DNA of 64,000 bases from NCBI GenBank assembly GCA_005784505.1, contig VCAZ01000096.1, positions 1,187,959 through 1,251,958 of the forward strand, in the 5' to 3' direction. Of the stretch, positions 24,301-37,610 are shown piece after piece (the stretch's first letter is position 1; each line of letters begins with the position of its first letter). The notes beneath the pieces are model-generated. The model made no database searches. It was not told where the DNA came from and saw only the letters and a list, made by a program, of their open reading frames with translations. Both the position numbers and the translations under genes were made by a program. This stretch comes from Bagarius yarrelli (Eukaryota > Chordata > Actinopteri > Siluriformes > Sisoridae).

Positions 24301-26128
24301 GTATAACATTGTACAATAAATTGCATTTTATTTCTCTCTTATTCATTATTATTTTCTTACTATTACTATTAATTTATTATTATTATTTTGACTCTATCTC
24401 AATTTTTATACATGAACAGGCATATAATAATTTGTATGTGATAAATAAAATTAGAATTTTTCCACATGCACATTACTAATTCCTTAAAACACTGTTTAAA
24501 AGTACAGAATTGAGGTGACTTACCGATGGTGGCAGTGTGTTTAGGGCTGGAACCTGAGGTATGGATGAAGTTATGCTGCAGATTTCCCACTAAAAAAAAA
24601 TTAAACCAAGATATGTGAGACACGATCAAGCAAAACCAGCGAGTGTTAGGTATTTTTACTAGTAAAACCATTTGAATGCAGTAAATGGTATATAATATTT
24701 TTTTAGAAACTGAATTCTAACATTATATTATATTATTTAGAAACTGAATTCTAACATTATATTATTTGTTGTTGTAATGTTTTGGTAGTTTTACATTAGT
24801 GTCATAGTAATCCTTTTAACATCTTGACAAAACAGAGCATTATAACAATTACTAGTCAGCATGATTCCCCCTACCCCAGTGTAACCACCCAGGTGAAATA
24901 CTGCAGCATGACTGATGCCATGCACACCTGCTTTCTGTAAATGATAACTCTTTATTGCACTACATAATTTTTGTAATTAAGTAATCTAGTCTATTTGCAT
25001 AATAAGTTTTTCATTCATGGAATACAGAACTGATAATATAACAGAATTCGTTTGTTGAATTACTGTATCCTCTAAAATAAATTACAAAAAAAAACAATTT
25101 TATAGAAAATCTGGTCACTTGTCTTACATCTGTTGTCCTTGCTCTGCAGAGTAGGGTACAGGTTTTTAGGAGGCCGCCCAAGAGTGCCCTCTCCTCCTCC
25201 ACCGCCGCCTCCTCCTCCCCCTCCTCCTCCCCCTCCACTTCCCAGGGCAACGCTGTTGTTTCTTTCTCCCTGCTGGACTGGGCTGGACTGATGGCGCAGC
25301 ATGTCCACCAGAGCTCTGAAAGAATAAACATAATAGACATTACAGGTTTGATTTGCATGATCACTCAATTCTTAAACCCTTAAATTAAATTTATCTGTTT
25401 TTTCATTACCTGGGCATGTTGAGCTCCCGGTTGCGTGCCTGCCGTGAAGCCTTGTTAAAGGCCAGCTTGATCGACACAGCCACAGCAACAGTAAATGAAA
25501 TGACTCCACCAATAACGTATATGGTATTGTTGCTCTGTTCGATACGACTTTGATCAGGGTCGGTGAGGTGATGAGGTGGTTTAGTTCCTGGTGGTGCTGT
25601 GTTGGCCCACACTGGCGAATTGTAGTTATGACAGATGTTTTGGTCGAGACGGCGGGAGCGGTCTGGACAGCAGAAGCGGTAGTGGCATGTGCCACAGCAG
25701 TAGATAAAATTATCCTTAGAGCAGTTGAAGGTAAGGTCATACTGGCCCATGACATCGTAGTAACCACGGCACACATCCACTTCCACTAGTTTGCGTGGAG
25801 GTGGAGCCACCTGTGCTGCTTCAAAAGGAGGTCCCAGGGCGCCAGCTGTAGCATTTTTATTAAACATAACTTGAGCCTGGGGTCTGGGTGGTGTCTCTGG
25901 CCATCCAGTTGGCCCTTTCCCTCGGCCATTTCCTCTCCCATTTCTGGACTGTAGTAAGAATCCCCAGCTACTAGGCCTGGGGCTGATAGTCGGGGTGCTG
26001 GTCGGTCTGATGGGTGCATTTCTGGTTCTAGAGGTATCCGACACACTGGCGGAGGAGGTGTTAAGCGGAGCAGCAATTAACAGGAAGAAAAGAACGACAT
26101 GCGTTCGGGCTCCCGAGGTGGCCATCAT
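21363..26128 (-). CDS. shisa7: Shisa7 (CKAMP59-type) AMPA/GABA-A receptor auxiliary protein, complete, 691 aa
   Basis: Five coding exons: 26128-25410, 25315-25128, 24589-24524, 24016-23828 and 22276-21363 (719, 188, 66, 189 and 914 nt), all with GT/AG ends and continuous phase. The N-terminus MMATSGARTHVVLFFLLIAA is a signal peptide. A Cys-rich Shisa domain (about 119-166) contains CCGTCHYRFCC, and one membrane helix (about 202-224, TIYVIGGVISFTVAVAV) follows. The cytoplasmic tail is rich in Gly, Pro and Ser and includes PPSYEAAMKPELNRYSSLKRL. The protein ends EVTV, a class I PDZ ligand typical of Shisa6/7/9. Exon 2 encodes a 15-residue Gly run, and the protein is longer than the roughly 540-aa mammalian form. 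Known role of the family: single-pass synaptic proteins that tune AMPA and GABA-A receptors. Adjacency to ube2s, as in mammals, favours shisa7 over shisa6 or shisa9. Confidence 0.92.
22682..23115. mobile_element. hAT-type MITE in shisa7 intron 4
   Basis: A 434-bp nonautonomous element. It begins CAGTGTTGGGAAGGTTACTT and ends TTATTCCCCAACACTG, which are inverted copies of the terminal repeat. Termini beginning CAGTGTTGGG are familiar from nonautonomous hAT elements in fish. The 8-bp flanks (ataaccac / attaacat) match only partly as a target duplication, so the copy is old. It has no coding capacity. Confidence 0.6.
25194..25240 (-). repeat. Gly-codon (GGN)n tract inside shisa7 exon 2
   Basis: Repeated CCTCC units on the plus strand encode a 15-Gly run in the juxtamembrane cytoplasmic part of Shisa7. 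As a trinucleotide-like coding repeat it is likely to vary in length. Confidence 0.8.
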
Positions 26129-28071
26129 CTTTATTTAATTAACACAATTATTTTCTTTTGCTGACTCAAGTCACTGTTTGATGCAGACTCCTTATTGAAA
26201 AACCCAGTCTTTAAGAATACATGTAAAAATGCAAGTCATGGGCTTTGAACATATAACGTTTGTTTAAACATCAGTAAAAATGGCACTGTGCAATGTTCTG
26301 TAGAAAACGACAAGGGCAGTGATGATAAAATGGGGAATCTCAGATCCTCATTTCCTCAACAGAACAAACAAAGCCTAGTTTTTTCTTGAGGCGAAGTAAA
26401 CCGAGAGACGCTCACTTCTCACCTTATCTTAAAAAATTTGGCTTTAAAAGAAGTTGTAAAAGAAGTGGGTTTAGGTCTTAAGAATAAAATGGCTTAACTT
26501 GGTAATCGAACACTGTTTTGATAGCGTTATGCTTCAAAAAGGCTTTTCAGTTAATAAATTCATGCATCTTCAGTCAGCAGAACTTATTATTTAATACACT
26601 CTCCTTGTTTGGGCACTTATTTCGATGGATTTGCTTATTTAAGCAAAAGATAAATGTAAACACCATAATATGTAAACTAATGCACTGTCTTTTTTTTTTT
26701 GTCTTCTGTACAGTTTGGGCACTCGTTATATTCAGCAGTGGCACTTAATTCTTGAAGAATTTCCCTGACCTGTAATACTCCCTGAAAGCAATTTTCTTGT
26801 AATCGTTTAAAACAGCTGAAGAAGCAATTATATTGTTGAAATAATATCAATAATTGTACACATACAAAGGATTACGTCTTTCGAGGACTACTTATGGTGG
26901 TGAAATCTTTGGAATGGTTAAGGTCAGTGTGATGGGGAATCATTTTGACTGCGCAGCCCCTCACAGGCGTTTCTCACTGGACATCTAATCAATGCTTGTT
27001 CTTCTGCTCAGAGCAGAGCGGCATACATTTTACCAGCTTGATTCAAAAAAGGTCACTTCGACTAATCATGTAAAAGGGTGCAGTTTTGTGGATGAAATAA
27101 AAGGTACGAATCTACTTATTGAAAAATGTCAGTTGAGAAAAAGGAATTAAAAAGCTTATTTTAGTCATTTAAAAAAAAGAAACTGAAAAAAATGACTTAT
27201 GATTCTTTTCACAATTTACTTCTCAGTAGTCTGAAGAATGTTATTGTGTTTGAAAAGAGCACTGGATTCGGGTGCAGCAGCAGATTTGTTGAGTCACGTC
27301 CTGAATCTTTTTTTTCAGGTGACTGAAATCCCAATCAGTGATCCTTATGAGTTTTGACCAGTTGACTCCAGAATCTGACGCTCCTTATTAGCGGTGTTGT
27401 TTTCTCAGAGGGGATCTGACGAGTTTCTGAAATACAGAACAAATATACAAAGAGTTGATTATCGACACATCCTAAAGAGACGAACAAACATAGACATGTA
27501 GGCTGTGATCCAGAACCATGAATCGTGGTTATCAGATTATCACCGCAAAGCCCTACCCGAATACATTTTACCTATACAGACCGACAGTTATGGGGATTCT
27601 AACACTTAATTAACAATATTCAACAAGCAAAAGCAACAGATGCATTTGTTTTTCACTAAATTCATGGTCAAATAAATGGCAATGCATGCTTTGCGGTAGC
27701 TATTCAAGCATTTCAAAGTCCATTAAGGATAATCAGTGTTCAGCTGACTATGCTGAGAACTATATCGCAAACATTGCAGGGGAAAATACCAGCATACGCT
27801 TGGAGACAAGAAAAGAATTGCTGCATAATAGTTGTGCTGCATGGTGCAGAGAAGGGTAATGGTGGTTTGTTTAATGTGTTACTATGTGCCAGTGTGAGTC
27901 AGAGGCATTGAGAGGTCTGAATAGTAGCGATGATCTGAACAAGCAGTGATCAATTCCTTTCATAAGGCACATGATGAGGCTGCTGATGGGCGCATTATTA
28001 TATGTGTCAGTATGTTTATGCGCCGTGCGTGTGCATGCGTGTGGAAGCGAACGAGACAGAGCAAAAGAGAA

Positions 28072-28073
28072 AA

Positions 28074-28124
<51 letters not shown>
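28072..28124. repeat. (GA)n microsatellite
   Basis: About 50 bases of GA repeats; they create the open frames seen on both strands around 27946-28402. Confidence 0.85.
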
Positions 28125-28130
<6 letters not shown>

Positions 28131-28892
28131 CTACTCCTGAGATGTCTAAATTGCATCTGGTTTTTCAGGGGGGATGGGGACCAGGAGGTAGAAAATGATG
28201 GAGAAAAGAAAAAAGCAAAAAAAGAGAATGTTATAATAAGAGCGAGTAAAATAAATGCATCAGGAACAAACAGAGCATTAGGTATGGCAGAAAAGCTCGG
28301 TGTGTGGTGATGGTGAAGTGCGTGTGCAAGCGTGTGGGAGTTTAGCGAGTGGGTGGTAGAGAATGGAGAGCTTTCTGTGACACCGCTTCCCAGCACACAC
28401 ATGCACAGGCAGCATACGGCACAGTGTGTTCATGCATGTTCGTGCGGCATTTAACACTTTCAAGCCGCACACCAAACGATCCTTGACAAAATGCATGCAC
28501 AGAAACATGCGCAGCGAACATGGACGGTGTGTGAATGCAAGTAAAAACTGAGGAGCGTACAGTTTGTGCAGGTGCTGCAATAGACGCCCAGCTCTTATGT
28601 TTTATCACTCTTAGATCAATTTCTTATTGCAGTTAAATTGTTGCCATTTAATTAAGGCTTTTATACCAAGCGCACTCTTATCACTCTTCACTTAGGCAGG
28701 GTAGTGAAGTTCAGCTTGACATTCACCTGTAATTATTCTTTATGAATACGTAATCGAATGTAATAGTTTGATTACAATTATAAATGTATATTATACATCA
28801 TTTGTAGGAAGTAGGAGTAAAATGTGTTTTAAAGTAAGAGTAAAATGTGTCTGTCTGTCTGTCTGTTTGTCCGTCCATCAGTCTGATCGTCC

Positions 28893-28940
<48 letters not shown>
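28893..28940. repeat. (TATC)n microsatellite
   Basis: Twelve consecutive four-base units, flanked by CTGT repeats. Confidence 0.9.
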
Positions 28941-28941
<1 letters not shown>

Positions 28942-28978
28942 GCTGTCTGTCTATTTATTTAGTTATCTACTCATGTGC

Positions 28979-29445
28979 ACTATATAGTCAAAAGGTTATG
29001 GACACCTGACCATCACATCTATACAGAATTGTCAACGTCCTATTCCAGATTTATTTTGCTTTTTTTTCCGTTATAAAAAGCTTCATTATTTCGAGAGGAT
29101 TTTCCACCTACATTTTGGAGTTTGACTGTAAAAAAAATATGTCTTCTGTTACAAGAGCATTAGTGCGATCAGGCACTAATGTCAGTTGAGGAGGTCTGGG
29201 GTGCACTCAGTTTTCCAGTTTATCCCAGTGGTGGTCAGTAGGGTTGAGGTCAGGGCTCTGTGCAGGACACTCACATCATCTATAACACGCCATGTTCTCA
29301 TAAAGCTTTGTGGATTTGTGCACATGGGTATTTTCATGCTGGAACAATGTTTGGGCTTCTTACTTTCACTAAAGAAATAATGTAACATTACAACATACAG
29401 TGACATTGAGTTTGGAAAAAAGCCACATATGAATCCAATGGTGAG
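28979..29445 (+). mobile_element. Nonautonomous DNA element, fish MITE family
   Basis: Starts TATATAGTCAAAAGGTTATGG then ACACCTGACCATCACATCT, and contains GTTGAGGTCAGGGCTCTGTGCA and CATGCTGGAACAATGTTTGG. It ends near CCACATATGAATCCAATGGTG, a decayed inverted match of the start. The 175-codon minus frame across it (29182-29709) is repeat-derived and not a gene. Confidence 0.6.
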
Positions 29446-30299
29446 ATGCGAACGAACGTTTAACCATTTGCTAATTGTTCCTATTTGTTGCATTCTTAAA
29501 ACCAAACCCTTAAACACATTCACAAAAGCACTCAAATCAACACAAAGGTTCACACTATTTATACAGCGTTGCTCTTTTTGCCCTGTTTGTCCCTGATTCT
29601 CAAATGTCTGTGCACTAAACAATGCTGTCCATTTAGTAGTCAGATATTCCAACTGTCGATGAAGTGGCCAAAGCTGACAACACATGCTCTTAATTAACAG
29701 ACCAGCCAATTTTAGGCTTCGTGATTCATTCAGCTGCCATAGAATAAGTAGTGGAGATTGTGAAAAGACCAGGAATGTAAAACTTCTTATTCTTTCATTT
29801 TTAATTGTAATGGTTTAATAGCTGAAGCTGGAGTTATTGCTTTACAGACTGTTTCAATAGGGCACCTGGGTTATTCACCAATTTAGTGTGTTCCAATGCT
29901 ACATTTAATAAAATAATAGACTCCTATTTGGAACTTTTGCCCTTTTATGCTTTTATTTCTTGGGAATTGTAAATCTATGGCTATAGAGTTACTATAATAA
30001 TACATCAATTCTAAATATGTTCTTTATACACTTTGGCATCTGTCTTATTTCATCACAACAGTCAGTGGGAAACTGATCCCTGTTAAACTACACCTATAAG
30101 AACGCAGGCACTCACGTTTAATCTGATCCAACGGTCTAGTAAATCAACAGCTCCCATGAGAATATAAATCTGCTTTTTATTTCATTTAATCATCACTACT
30201 GAGTTTCCTAACCCTAACACAAATAAAATATTTTAAATCCTTTTATTTTTAATCATTGACTCGTTTATATTTGTATTTTTGCTAAAAAGAGGATTTTTT

Positions 30300-30640
30300 T
30301 TCTTTAGACTGTGTATCGATACGACGCATATCACGATATAGGGATCACAATACAATATATCACGAAATATTGCAAAGCGATACGTATGTGAAAATGTAAA
30401 ACAAATACAAAACTGGATGCGCTTTTATTTTTTCAGCCATGTTTGTTTCCGAGACGATGATTATATATTTCAGCGACAAGTACAGGGGTGGAGAAATCAG
30501 TCATTCGACACACTGAGGGGTTTAAATAAATAATAAAACAGTATGTATCGATACTAAAGGTTAAAGTATTAATACACTTTTGTGAAAAAAAATTATCACA
30601 ATACTTAGCTGTATCGATATATTGACACAGCCCTATTTTT
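30300..30640. mobile_element. Putative nonautonomous DNA element with TATCGATA-containing ends
   Basis: One end reads GACTGTGTATCGATACGACG, the other AGCTGTATCGATATATTGACACAGCCC, so the termini are inverted copies (CTGTGT.../...ACACAG). Part of its interior recurs at 3835-4040, which supports a mobile repeat. The superfamily is not certain. Confidence 0.4.
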
Positions 30641-32824
30641 CTCAGTATTTTTTAAATCATGGTCCAAATACTAGTCAAAAGTAGATTTATAGTTGTCTGT
30701 GCCTACTAATGACTCAATTAAAATTCGTTTAAAATTCATCGCATAAACAGTTTTCTCATTTTGTTTTATTTTTGAAATGTCATTCTTAATAAATTTATTA
30801 CTGCACTATCGAGCCAACTCATTGTATTCACTTAAAATGAAAGCTAGAAGAATGGGATGTGAACAACTACATGCTAGCATTTAGTGTGTAAATTGTTCAC
30901 AGCTAAGTACTGTATGTGAAACACTTCACCCCTCTCTGTCAACTGAATTAGCCTTTCTTAAGCACATTACCGTCAGCAAGGGACTGTGGGCGATTTGAAA
31001 GAGACATGCCAGTGAAGACGTGGCGCACTCACAAAGAGTTGCTATAACGCGCCGACTGCCGAGTCGATCAAGAAGCGATGATCAGACCATCAGATTCCAC
31101 TGCAGTGGTGTGAAATGTTGCCGCTCTCTCCATTACAATCTACTAAAACCGCACAACTGTTTCTCAGACATTTCTCCTTAATCTCTCCATCGCTCCCACC
31201 CTTAATTTCTCTCACACTTTCTCTCTCTCCCTCTTTCTCTCTCTGTCGCTCTCTCTCTTTTTCTTTCTCTCTCTCGCTTTATGATATTCAGTGCGTGGGT
31301 TGAGGCAGCTAGCTCTCTTTCTCAGAATAGCACTGCAGCAGTTCATACTTGTGTTGAAGGAAATGGGAGAAAGAGAATGACAGAACGGACAAGAAGACCT
31401 TTGTTTCCTCTTCCAGGCGTCTTTCCTTCGCCTTTCTTTCCATCTTTTTTTTTTTTTTTTAGACCCTTTCAGCTTTTTCTTTGGCTTAGCACGTACATGA
31501 TGTTGTTGGTACTTGCAGAACGTGCAAGATTTCCTTATTTAGTCCCCAATCGATGTCATCTGGTTTGACACTTCGGCAGTGACATTAGGTTCACGCAGCT
31601 AGCGCAATCACAGGGAAATTCACAGGCAAATGGGTTGCTTGGCATTCCGTGTCCTTGATCTCAACAGTTGGTTCATCAGCCAAATGGTGGAATTATTTCA
31701 TGCCATGTGCTTGCATGAACAAAATGTTTTATAGAAGCGATTGTCGACTGATTTCCACAGACGTTTATGACAGATAAAGACCTCTCTGATTGGATTGCAT
31801 AAGAGATCAAATACACTGAATGTGAGACATTGGAAAGGCAAGGGTTGAGTGAATCACGCTGTCTGCACTTGACTGGCATTGATGTGGGATAACTCTTCAT
31901 CTGGTGGGAGTAGAGGGCAGTGGCGCAAATTATGTAGGACAGCGTGAGTCTGTGTTTGTAATGTGTGTGTATGTAAGAAATAAAAAGAAGAATAAGAGAG
32001 AGACTGATAGAGGGTGAGAGAGAAAGAGAGAGAGAGATCTCAGGTCAGGAACTGTTTGCCAGATGGTGGTTTCTTCTTTCATTTGTACAGGACAGACCTA
32101 AAATAAATAATTTCTTAAGACACAAAAGTGTAGAGCAAAATTCCACAACTTTTCCTCTAGCGCAAGCCAATTAATCAGTGTTACATAAACATCTAATACC
32201 AAGAGAATTAACACTGTGGTCTTATCTTATATACTGTAAAATGTAACGCTGGCACAAAAAAAATGGATTTCTAGACACATAGCATACAGATGATACGTTT
32301 AACAGTCAGTGAGACATGAGACAGCTCCACAGGCATGAAGCACAAGTGCAATAAAAGTGCAGCACTGAGAACTGAGGAGAAAAGCTTTCTCTGCAGTGAT
32401 GTGAGTATCATCCATTTCTGGCCTCACAGATGGATGTACCTACAGAGTGTGAAAAGGACTGATTAACAGTCAGCGTCTTAAACTGGCTATGTTACATAGT
32501 ACCGAGCGTTTAGTACAGGGCGAAAGGTGGGTATGAATGCCAGTGAGACTGCACTGAATGGCTGCCTGCGTCGGCGTCAAAGCATGTGGGAATCTGCAGC
32601 TTCAGCACCCTTTTAGGTGGATGTCTAGATCCTTCATTTGCATCCTAAAGCAAAAAAAATAACCCGATCAACAGCTTTCTACAGCTCAACACCTGACTAA
32701 ACCCTAATAAAATTGTAGTGACAGGGAAGGAAATGAAGTAAAACTCAGGGACAAGGGGGAAAAAAATATAGTCTTTTGATCTTATACCAAAAAAATAAAT
32801 AAAAAGTAAAGGCTAACTCAGCGA

Positions 32825-33600
32825 CTCACCTGACTGATGTTGTTTCTATTGAAGAGATGCTGAAGCTGCTCGCACCGCGTTCCTCAACATTACATTGCAT
32901 TTTAACGCCGAAATCACGACGCACTTTTTTTTTAAATTTTATTTATTTACACATGCGGATTAGGAAATGAATAAAAATAAACATTTTTGCTCACCTGTTT
33001 GTTTCTTCTTATCTACCCAGCAAAGCTGCCTCCATGGTCGTGCTGAATGATGATGCCTGGAATGACGCCTGTGCACATTTCTGACAGACGGGTTTTAACC
33101 GTCTATTTAGTCTCAGCTGGTTTTTGTTATCTTTACATTAATTTGGTTATTGTAAAGTTCCTCGACTTATTTAAAAAAAAAAAAGAAAGAAAAGAGAAAG
33201 AACGCAGTTTGAGTCGTGGTCTGAAACTGCTGACGCGCTTTAACACTGTGGTTTGGAGCGTTTGATACTCCTTCAGGTGGCGTTTAGCTCGACGCAGCGC
33301 GGCTGTACGGCGTGGACACTGTCCTCAGAAAACACTGGCGGAATGAAGCGCTGATGCTCTTTCACAGGTCCACAGGACATGGAAGTGCGTTTTAATTCTC
33401 CTTCATGGCTCGCTGGGTGAACCCTCGATAAAAAAAAACACTTCTGCACCGTTTTCCTCTGTTTCCTATCAGTCGCGCTGTTTTTCCGCGAATATGGCTG
33501 GCAAAGCAGTTGGGGGGGAATGGGGGGGGGGGGTTCGGTTGCCACAGCAACGGTGTCATTTCACTGGTGACCGTCTCGGGTTGATGGAGGACCTGGACAG
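32825..33600 (-). promoter_or_regulatory. Possible distal promoter or 5'UTR exons for shisa7
   Basis: A locally CpG-containing block with minus-strand donor-like sites AAACAG/gtgagc (near 32998) and AGTCAG/gtgagt (near 32831). A minus-strand acceptor-like site (ttttttgctttag) follows near 32645. The direction fits transcription toward shisa7, whose coding start is 6.7 kb downstream. A 90-codon minus frame (33545-33273) crosses it but has no conserved domain. This is weak evidence; an independent noncoding transcript is equally possible. Confidence 0.25.
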
Positions 33601-34773
33601 AAAAGAAAGAAATAATCTCTACATATAATTACGAGACTATTTTATTGAATTTTATTTAAAGGTGCAAATACTTTTCTAACATAATAGTGATCGGTGTTTA
33701 GCGTCGAGCTTTTTTTTTTTCTTCCTTTCCAAACCACCATGATGGCCATGATGTTTTTGTTTTTCCTATTTAGAAATATGTCATTTAATTTGATGTAATA
33801 TACGCCATACCGACGCTGCCATTAATACCTCAATCAAACATGCAAAAAAAGGATGTTGCGAGTATTTATTTACTAACCCTAGAGAAGGATTGAATTAGGC
33901 ATTTATTACACTTTCCTATAGAGATGAGACATCTGTGCATCCTTAATAAACCCCATTAGTATGTATACAGAACTGTGCGAAAGTAAAAGAGACTTTTAAT
34001 GCAAACTTTAAAACGAACATTATTTGTCCAGCATTAAATTACAAATCCATTCACTTTCTATACCCTGATTCAGGAAAATGTTTCGTTTGTCAGTAAAGAA
34101 AGCAGCGTATTACATAAGCCAGCACTTTTTTTTTTATTTACACAAAAACACATAATGAAGGCTGCTGAATTCCGCATGCAAAAATAAGCGGCACGTGTAA
34201 CAGAAAAAAAAAAGTGAGACAGCTTTTGTATGATCCATATTAATAACACACCAGCTATTTTTCTTTTATTAAAAACAGCGCAAGCAAATCATATTTAAGC
34301 TCATAGTAGGAAAGAATAAGAAGAAGGAGTGAATGCATCTTTAATGCTTTCCAACATTTATTTGCAAATGTCCAAGTATGCATAGCAATGTATTTAGTAA
34401 AATATACAGATGTCCTTTATAGGTATTAAAATAGATTTGGCCAGGTTTGTGATGTAACAAAATTCTGCAAAAAAAAAAAAATAATAATAATAATAATAAA
34501 TGATGATCAGTTCGCTTGATTTATTTGTAAAATGGCATCGGGGGAAAAGAACTGGAATGATGATGTTAAGTTTGGCCTGTGCGCACATACTGTGTAAAGT
34601 TCGCAAATGAATGAAAATGCAAATGAATGGACGACACACAAAGCTGTGACTTCCTCTCTGCGGAAGCAGCACGCGCTCACACACGCACACGTCTCTGAAA
34701 AAGATCAGCAAATAAATTAACAACCGTACACTCTGGTGTATTGATTAAAACAACAGCAAAATTAATAATAATA

Positions 34774-34801
34774 GTGTGTGTGTGTGTGTGTGTGTGTGTG
34801 T
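34774..34801. repeat. (GT)n microsatellite
   Basis: 28 bases of pure GT repeat in the shisa7-ube2s interval. Confidence 0.85.
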
Positions 34802-36734
34802 TGCTCTCACACAGGTCCACTCAGGTCAGTGAGAAAGTGCACTTCTGGACATTTCCATCCTTCCTGTCTTGTATCTTTTGCACCACTGTGATTGACAGGT
34901 TTTATTAATTCTGGGCCTTAGAAATCCTTTGATTTTTGAGTCGTTAAAGCAAAAACCCTCCCCCAGTCTGAGTGTTTTTTTTTTTTTTTGCATCCCACAG
35001 ACAGTAATTAGGCAGTGCGCTAGTCTGCTATTCCTATACAGGTGGGTGGGCCGCTCTTTAGGCCCCCCTCTCTTTCTCTCTCTTTTTTTCTTTCTATCTC
35101 TTTCTGTTTCTCCCTCATAGAGAAAACGCTCAGTCATTTCTAAGCGCTTCAAATTACAGACCGCGATCACACACCCTGAAGGTCAGCATGCCACAGAGAT
35201 TGCGAACATATAACCAAAAAGTCGCTAAATGAAGCTAAATTGTTTTTCCTTAGAATGTGACTGACAGAAAAACAGGATGCTGCGCTATAGTTGGTTTAAC
35301 ATGTTCCGAAACCCTGTCTGTAATGTTTGAGATCGAGATAGTAGCAGGTTTAGAGGTTTCAGTTTGTCCGAATGATTATGGTTTGAGATACCACAACTAA
35401 ATCCAAACAAATTGCAACGACAGGTGAACAACGTTACAGCCAAATCTGTCGGCAGTCCTTGGGCATATTTATTTAAGCCCAGAAAGGGACTGGCCAATTA
35501 GATTTTTAAGGATTTTTCCACTAGGACTTCCTTCAGCATTCCTGTATTTTTTCCTTTTATCTCACACACACACTAGGGCAAGTAACATACACACAAACAA
35601 GGTTAAAGATAGTCATTGGTTATGTATCATTTGCAAAAACATCTATGACATAGAGATAGAGAACATAGAGGACATATCTTAACTTTTCTGTAAAATTGAT
35701 TGTTCTGCAGTGTTTTGGCTGCAAGAGCTGCCACTTAAACTTTTACATCTAATTTTAGACAGAAATTATTTAAAACGCGTAACTGCTAGCTGCTAAAAAG
35801 TGACAAATAAATGACAAATACATTTTAAATTAGCTGCTGTGATATCTAAGTTGAGTGCAGCGTTAAGAAAACAAGTCCTAGGTGGCAAATAAATGATATG
35901 GTCTTGCTGAGGCTGATGAATTGCCTTAAGATTGCCAGTAGGTCCTGCTGCTGGTCAATAGGGACTTATATTACAAAACCATTTTAATAAGCTGTTAGCT
36001 CAGTCTGAGATGTCTAACAGTTAGGAGTAAGGTTTTATTGTGTTTTAATTATTCCAGAGTAAATGACTAAAACTTTGCCATTCACAAGGCAATATAGTAA
36101 AATCTCACAAAATGAAAAAAGTCCTTTACATTCGGCGCTTATCATATTGTGATCTTAGGCATATAAACAAAAATACTGTAAAATAAAAAATACCTTCGCA
36201 GAAATTGCACCTTTTTTAACAAACCATAAAGACGTAAATGTTAATAATGTAACAATAGGGACAATGGTAAAAATAATAAAGAAGCAAAACAGTAGTGAAA
36301 ATTATTTATTTATATATTTATTGATCATCTTAAAAAATATGCAACAGTTCACCTGGAGATTCCCACATTGTTGGTTTGTTTTTTTGTTTGTACTTAAAAA
36401 AAGGTTAAAAAAATTTTTTAATATTAATATGTGATAATTAGCAACAAATCGAATTGTCATGTCACAAATCACAGTGAAGTTAATGACTTATATCATGTTA
36501 TATGTTCAGGGCTTTTGTACATTGTTGATTTTAAGTAAGTAGTTTTTTCTCTACCTGACTACAGGGACAATATTTTTATTACAGAAGTAAAAAAAAAATA
36601 ATCCTTAAAAGCATGGGTAGCTTTTTTAACACAAGTTTTAAATCTTGATAGAGGTAAAAATGTCTCATGCAGAAATCATCCTGACTAATTTTTCAGTTAA
36701 TTCTGCAAAATCGATTATTCATGTATACTAACTG

Positions 36735-36845
36735 AAATCATTCATTCATTCATCTTCTATACCTGCTTATTCCTTAAATCGGGATCACAGGATCTGCTGG
36801 AGTTTATCCCAGCCGTCTCTGATAGGGGGAAACGCAGGAGGGGTT
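36735..36845 (+). repeat. Short interspersed fish repeat fragment
   Basis: ATTCATTCATTCATCTTCTA, TACCTGCTTATTCCTTAAAT, GGGATCACAGG and GAGTTTATCCCAGCC form a familiar teleost dispersed repeat start, truncated on the right. Confidence 0.4.
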
Positions 36846-37257
36846 GATTGAAATCATCACTTTCAAATATCAGTGTACTGACGAAAAGGTTTTAAAAAAA
36901 TAGACCTAGAAAAAATAGAGTGTGAATACACTAGTACGACAGGTGTGTACTAATCCGCAGGATACAAACCATTAATACTTGGCAGGAACAGTAATACAAC
37001 AGTTTGTTGTAAAGAAAGAAAGAGCGATAGTGTGTTTTTTTCTGAAGCCCAAAGGATTGTGACTGCATCTGAAAGATACTTTATGCAGATTTTCAGCACC
37101 AAATGAAAACTGATCACTAAAACAAAGTCGACAACATGATTTATCTAGCGCTTTTAACAGAAATGGAGAAATTTGACTCAAAGAAATTGAGTGAAAGCAG
37201 CTTTAGAGAATCGAATAGTGGAATAGGGTGTCAGTACAAAAACAAAAGTTAATGCTC

Positions 37258-37610
37258 TTAGTTCAGTTTAACTCTTATCTGTAAACCAACTAAAGCAGAG
37301 GCGACAGCTGCAAAGAACCAAAACTCCATCAGTGACAGAATGAAGAAAAAACCTGGGGAGAAACCAAGAAACCCAAAGGGGGTCAGTTCTCCTCTAGCCA
37401 GACAAGCCAGCAGGTTGTTCCATGCTGCAGGATTAAACTGTGTAGATTTTGCTTTCCTTGGTCTTGTCTGGATGGACATCTAGAAGACAGGGTCTTCACT
37501 GGGGATCTGTCTCTAGGGCTTATCGTCTCTAAGTGCTGATTCACCATCTGGGCTGGATACAGAATGGATCTGGTGGTGACGGTGAGCTCTGAATAGAAAA
37601 GAAAGAGACA
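37258..37610. repeat. Dispersed fish repeat fragment (GAGAAACCAAG type)
   Basis: Contains GGGGAGAAACCAAGAAACCC, GTCAGTTCTCCTCTAGCCAG and GGGCTGGATACAGAATGGAT, recognisable as part of an abundant teleost interspersed repeat. Minus-strand open frames at 37258-37700 come from it. Confidence 0.45.

Larger units (their letters stand above)
26129..32820. other. Long upstream flank of shisa7, no gene recognised
   Basis: Intergenic DNA or a shisa7 5' intron. It contains a (GA)n tract at 28072-28124, TATC repeats at 28893-28940, a MITE at 28979-29445, a second element at 30300-30640, and CT-rich DNA at 31198-31280. Open frames here are set up by the repeats and show no protein family. Confidence 0.4.

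Noticed and set aside
28016..28402. 128-aa minus-strand ORF with a Leu-Ser run
   Set aside because: It exists because the (GA)n tract lacks stops in several frames.
28893..28940. Regular short repeats resembling an array
   Set aside because: It is a four-base microsatellite without spacers; not CRISPR, and the genome is vertebrate.
29182..29709. 175-aa minus-strand ORF
   Set aside because: About half of it lies in a recognised MITE and the rest has no family resemblance.
33273..33545. 90-aa minus-strand ORF beginning MATEPPPPIPPQ
   Set aside because: It lies in a GC-rich block that looks like promoter or 5'UTR; no domain and no splice to a coding exon could be shown.
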